DNA of 32,726 bases, taken from Candidatus Hydrogenedentota bacterium. Its GTDB lineage: Bacteria; Hydrogenedentota; Hydrogenedentia; Hydrogenedentales; CAITNO01. The position numbers and the translations under genes were made by a program. The notes beneath the pieces were generated by a model. The model was not told where the DNA came from and did not search any database. It saw only the letters and a list, made by a program, of their open reading frames with translations. Location of the stretch: positions 1-32,726 of the forward strand of contig JAAYBR010000098.1 of NCBI GenBank assembly GCA_012730045.1, read 5' to 3'. This document shows positions 30,532 through 32,726 of this stretch, piece after piece; position 1 is the first letter of the stretch, and each line of letters starts with the position of its first letter.

Positions 30532-31848
30532 TCAGCGGATGTAGTCGTTGAGGATATTCTCCAGGTACTCCTGGCGGCCGCTGACGATCTTCGGCTCGCC
30601 GTTCTTGACGGTGTACGCCTCCAGATCGGCGAAGCCCACCTTGCCCTCCTCAATCAGCTTGCCGATGCCCTTGTTCCACCCGGCGTAGCGCTTCTGGACG
30701 AACTTCTCGATGGCCTTGTCCTTCATCAGGCGCGCGGCGATCTTGAGGCCCCGGGCGAAGCAGTCCATCGCGCCGATGTGCGCGTGGAACAGGTCTTCGG
30801 TGTCAATGGACTGGCGGCGGATGTGCGCGTCGAAGTTGAGGCCGCCCGTCTTGAACCCGCCGTACTTCGTGATGATGTACATCGCGAGGGAGGTCTCGTA
30901 GAGGTTCGTCGGGAACTGGTCGGTGTCCCAGCCGAGCATCTCGTCGCCCCGGTTGGCGTCCACGGACCCGAGGATATTGTTGGCCCCGGCGTACTCCAGC
31001 TCGTGCAGCAGCGTGTGCCCCGCCAGCGTGGCGTGGTTCGCCTCGATGTTGAACTTGAACACGTCGGCCAGCCCGTACTTCTGGAGGAAGGCGTGGCAGC
31101 TCGCCGAGTCGAAGTCGTACTGGTGCTTCGTCGGCTCCTTCGGCTTGGGCTCGATGTAGAACTGGCCCTTGAACCCGATCTTCTTCGCGTAGTCCACCGC
31201 CATGTTCAGGAACAGGCCCAGGTGGTCCAGCTCGCGGCCCATGTCGGTGTTCAGGAGGGTCTCATAGCCCTCGCGGCCGCCCCAGAACACATAGCCCTGG
31301 CCGCCGAGATACTTGGTGACCTCAAGGGCCTTCTTGACCTTCGTGGCCGCGAAGGCGAACACGTCCGGGGAGGGGTTCGTGGACGCGCCGGACATGAACC
31401 GGGGGTGCGAAAAGAGATTGCAGGTGCCCCAGAGGAGCTTCACGCCCGTCTCCTCCTGCTTCTTCTTCGCCAGCTTCACGATGTGGTCGAGACGCTTGTT
31501 TGTCTCGGCCAGCGTGTCCGCCTCCGGCGAGATGTCCGTGTCGTGGAAGCACCAGAAGCCCACGCCCAGCTTCGTGAAGAACTCGAAGGCCGCGTCCAGC
31601 GTCTGCTCGGCGACCTGGAGGGGGCTGTCGCCCGTGTTGTAGGCGCGGTTGTAGACCGGCGCGCCGAACATGTCGGCGCCGGCCGACTTGAAGGTGTGCC
31701 AGTAGCACACGGCAAAGCGCAGGTGGTCGGCCATGGTCTTCCCCATGACCTTTTCCTTCGGGTTGTAGTGCTTGAAGGACAGCGGGTTCTTGGAATCCGG
31801 CCCCTCATACTTCACCTTGCTCTGGACTTCGGGGAAATAGACGGTCAT
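30532..31848 (-). CDS. xylA: Xylose isomerase
   Basis: 438 residues, the class II length. It converts D-xylose to D-xylulose (and glucose to fructose) in the cytosol with two divalent metals. Motifs: CFHDTDISPEAD (catalytic H102, D105), VFWGGREGYETLLNTD, YIEPKPKEPTKHQYD (metal Glu and Lys), FNIEANHATLAGHT and FDAHIRRQS. All key residues appear present. The ATG at 31848 has AGGAG about 8 bases upstream. A long in-frame extension to 32508 is not part of the protein. It stands alone with its own promoter candidate; no kinase xylB is seen here. It fits the saccharide-degrading character of its neighbours. Confidence 0.97.
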   Translation of the reverse strand: MTVYFPEVQSKVKYEGPDSKNPLSFKHYNPKEKVMGKTMADHLRFAVCYWHTFKSAGADMFGAPVYNRAYNTGDSPLQVAEQTLDAAFEFFTKLGVGFWCFHDTDISPEADTLAETNKRLDHIVKLAKKKQEETGVKLLWGTCNLFSHPRFMSGASTNPSPDVFAFAATKVKKALEVTKYLGGQGYVFWGGREGYETLLNTDMGRELDHLGLFLNMAVDYAKKIGFKGQFYIEPKPKEPTKHQYDFDSASCHAFLQKYGLADVFKFNIEANHATLAGHTLLHELEYAGANNILGSVDANRGDEMLGWDTDQFPTNLYETSLAMYIITKYGGFKTGGLNFDAHIRRQSIDTEDLFHAHIGAMDCFARGLKIAARLMKDKAIEKFVQKRYAGWNKGIGKLIEEGKVGFADLEAYTVKNGEPKIVSGRQEYLENILNDYIR

Positions 31849-31939
31849 GCCATGGTCTCCTGTTTTTGGCGGTCTCAGTTGCTGCGTGCCCCACCGGACT
31901 CCTTGGGGAAGGGCGGGACTTCTTTTAGGAACGCGCTCC

Positions 31940-31969
31940 ACCATACCCCCGATTCCCGCCCCGTTGCAA
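31940..31969 (-). promoter_or_regulatory. Promoter candidate for xylA
   Basis: On the minus strand TTGCAA (31969-31964, 4/6) and TATGGT (31945-31940, 4/6) are 18 bases apart, about 85 bases before the xylA ATG. Confidence 0.3.
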
Positions 31970-32047
31970 GCGCCGAATAATTCCAGGGGCCCCGGCGTTT
32001 CCGTACAGGCGGCGCGCGGAACGCGTCCCCAGGCAAGGAGCCGCAGC

Positions 32048-32323
32048 GTGGAAAAGAAGAAGGCGAAAGAGGACGGGTGCGTGGTGTTCTGCGGGGGGAA
32101 GGGCTGCCGGAAGGCCGGCGGGGACCGCGTGCGCAAGGAGCTCGAAAAACTTGCGGAAAAGGAAAAAGTGCGCCTGACCGTCGCAGAGACGGACGACTGC
32201 ATGGGGAAATGCCCCCAGGGGCCCGTAGCCGTGGTGTGGCCCGCCGGGAAATGCTGCGTCGAACTCTCCAAAAAGGACGCCGAAAACCTGCTGGAACTGG
32301 CCACCGCCAGGAAAGGCGAGTAG
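32048..32323 (+). CDS. Small [2Fe-2S] thioredoxin-like ferredoxin
   Basis: 91 residues from GTG at 32048, supported by AAGGAG with 7 bases spacing; ends TAG. Seven Cys: 11, 15, 20, 51, 55, 69, 70. The likely cluster ligands are C15-x4-C20 and C51-x3-C55 (FCGGKGC ... DCMGKC), as in the NuoE/thioredoxin-like ferredoxin fold. PQGPVAVVWPAGKCC-VELS matches the usual 'GP...v.P.g..Y..v' end. It is probably a soluble electron carrier; partner unknown. The upstream in-frame region to 31847 is not coding in style. Confidence 0.85.
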   Translation: MEKKKAKEDGCVVFCGGKGCRKAGGDRVRKELEKLAEKEKVRLTVAETDDCMGKCPQGPVAVVWPAGKCCVELSKKDAENLLELATARKGE

Positions 32324-32362
32324 GCGCTGCTTCCCTGATTCCCGAATATCACGCCGTGAGAA

Positions 32363-32378
32363 CCGGGGCCGTGGCGGG
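32363..32378 (+). repeat. Direct repeat left of repeat copy B
   Basis: The 16 bases CCGGGGCCGTGGCGGG occur here and at 32566-32581. Imperfect similarity continues for about 24 bases after each (18 of 24 identical). They bracket the dispersed repeat. Confidence 0.75.
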
Positions 32379-32396
32379 CAAGAGATGGCTTTGCTT

Positions 32397-32550
32397 GGCT
32401 GCCAAGAAAGAGCAGGGTTTGCCGGGGCAGCCGCACCCTGGGATCGCCAAGCTTCCCCTTGGCTTTCGGGGAAACACGGATCGAACAGGCCCGCGCGGAA
32501 GAACCCAAGAGGCCAGGCTGGAGCCTGGCGATTCCAGGGGCGCGTGGTTT
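32397..32550 (+). repeat. Dispersed structured repeat, copy B
   Basis: Inverted relative to copy A at 1-180; 32451-32515 equals the reverse complement of 29-93 base for base. A hairpin at 32512-32519 with 32522-32529 matches that of copy A but with one A-T pair changed to G-C on both arms. The whole 403-base tail of the window (32324-32726) holds this repeat, its flanking direct repeats and a palindrome, and no gene. Confidence 0.85.
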
Positions 32551-32565
32551 GGGGGATGGAGGCAG

Positions 32566-32581
32566 CCGGGGCCGTGGCGGG
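32566..32581 (+). repeat. Direct repeat right of repeat copy B
   Basis: Second copy of the 16-base sequence at 32363-32378, followed by the similar GAGATCGCTT stretch. Confidence 0.75.
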
Positions 32582-32634
32582 AACGAGATCGCTTCGCTGC
32601 GCTGCTAATGAAGTAAGTCGGCGAGAACGCCCGC

Positions 32635-32712
32635 AAAGTAGACGCGCCATCTTGGCGCGTTCTTGGGGTTTTCGTTGGCTCAAAGAACGCGCCAAGATGG
32701 CGCGTCTACTTT
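32635..32712. repeat. Perfect 30-bp-arm palindrome
   Basis: 32635-32664 is the exact reverse complement of 32683-32712, with an 18-base loop. The arms themselves contain the smaller palindrome GCGCCATCTTGGCGC-like core. It may be a mobile REP/MITE-type hairpin or a transcription block. It is in the intergenic tail with no T-run typical of a terminator. Confidence 0.95.
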
Positions 32713-32726
32713 CCGGCCCTCCCGCA

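Overview
The window is GC-rich bacterial chromosome (by eye about two thirds G+C), with long ORFs, GTG/ATG starts and clear AGGAG-type ribosome sites. I see no rRNA, tRNA, CRISPR, transposase, phage or plasmid gene. Several traits suggest an uncultured planctomycete-like lineage of the Hydrogenedentota / Lentisphaerota / Sumerlaeota kind: Tat-exported Gfo/Idh/MocA and xylose-isomerase-like proteins, a giant surface protein of tandem Ig-like domains with an A-P-A-A-A-G / membrane helix / RRRK sorting tail, secreted FG-GAP and glycoside-hydrolase-like proteins, and tandem DUF502. Hydrogenedentota is my best guess; it is an inference from gene style, not a marker-gene result.

Layout. 1-578: a dispersed repeat copy, a good sigma70-like promoter and a structured leader. 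579-9554: an exported N-terminal piece and a 2773-residue Ig-repeat protein in the SAME frame, separated by one in-frame TAG, so probably one 2991-codon gene interrupted by a nonsense codon. 9555-9901: two hairpins, a 9-bp minisatellite and a convergent terminator. 9902-13597 (minus strand): small membrane protein, SDR dehydrogenase, then a Tat-exported oxidoreductase and sugar isomerase/epimerase. 13812-15964 (plus): nagD-like HAD phosphatase and an MFS transporter. 16142-18679: Cys-rich membrane protein, GatB/YqeY protein (minus), methyltransferase, and a small sigma-region-4-like HTH protein.

18687-26941 is a long minus-strand run. Read in transcription order it is aroA, a shikimate kinase-chorismate synthase fusion, a duplicated DUF502 membrane protein, a Pro-rich anchored protein, an FG-GAP protein, a macro-domain protein and a sugar nucleotidyltransferase. 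Three junctions overlap by 1 or 4 bases. 27129-30461 (plus) is a large exported clan GH-A-like glycoside hydrolase; it converges on xylose isomerase (30532-31848, minus). A small [2Fe-2S] thioredoxin-like ferredoxin follows (32048-32323, plus). 32324-32726 is repeat-rich and holds an inverted copy of the repeat at the window start, plus a 30-bp-arm perfect palindrome.

Together the genes describe a saccharide-degrading heterotroph: exported hydrolase, isomerases and oxidoreductases, xylose entry, NDP-sugar synthesis, and a compact set of the last three shikimate-pathway activities apart from other steps. The most unusual items are the amber-split giant Ig protein with an eight-domain super-repeat, the aroK-aroC fusion, the tandem DUF502 protein, and the structured dispersed repeat whose two copies differ by a compensatory base-pair change.
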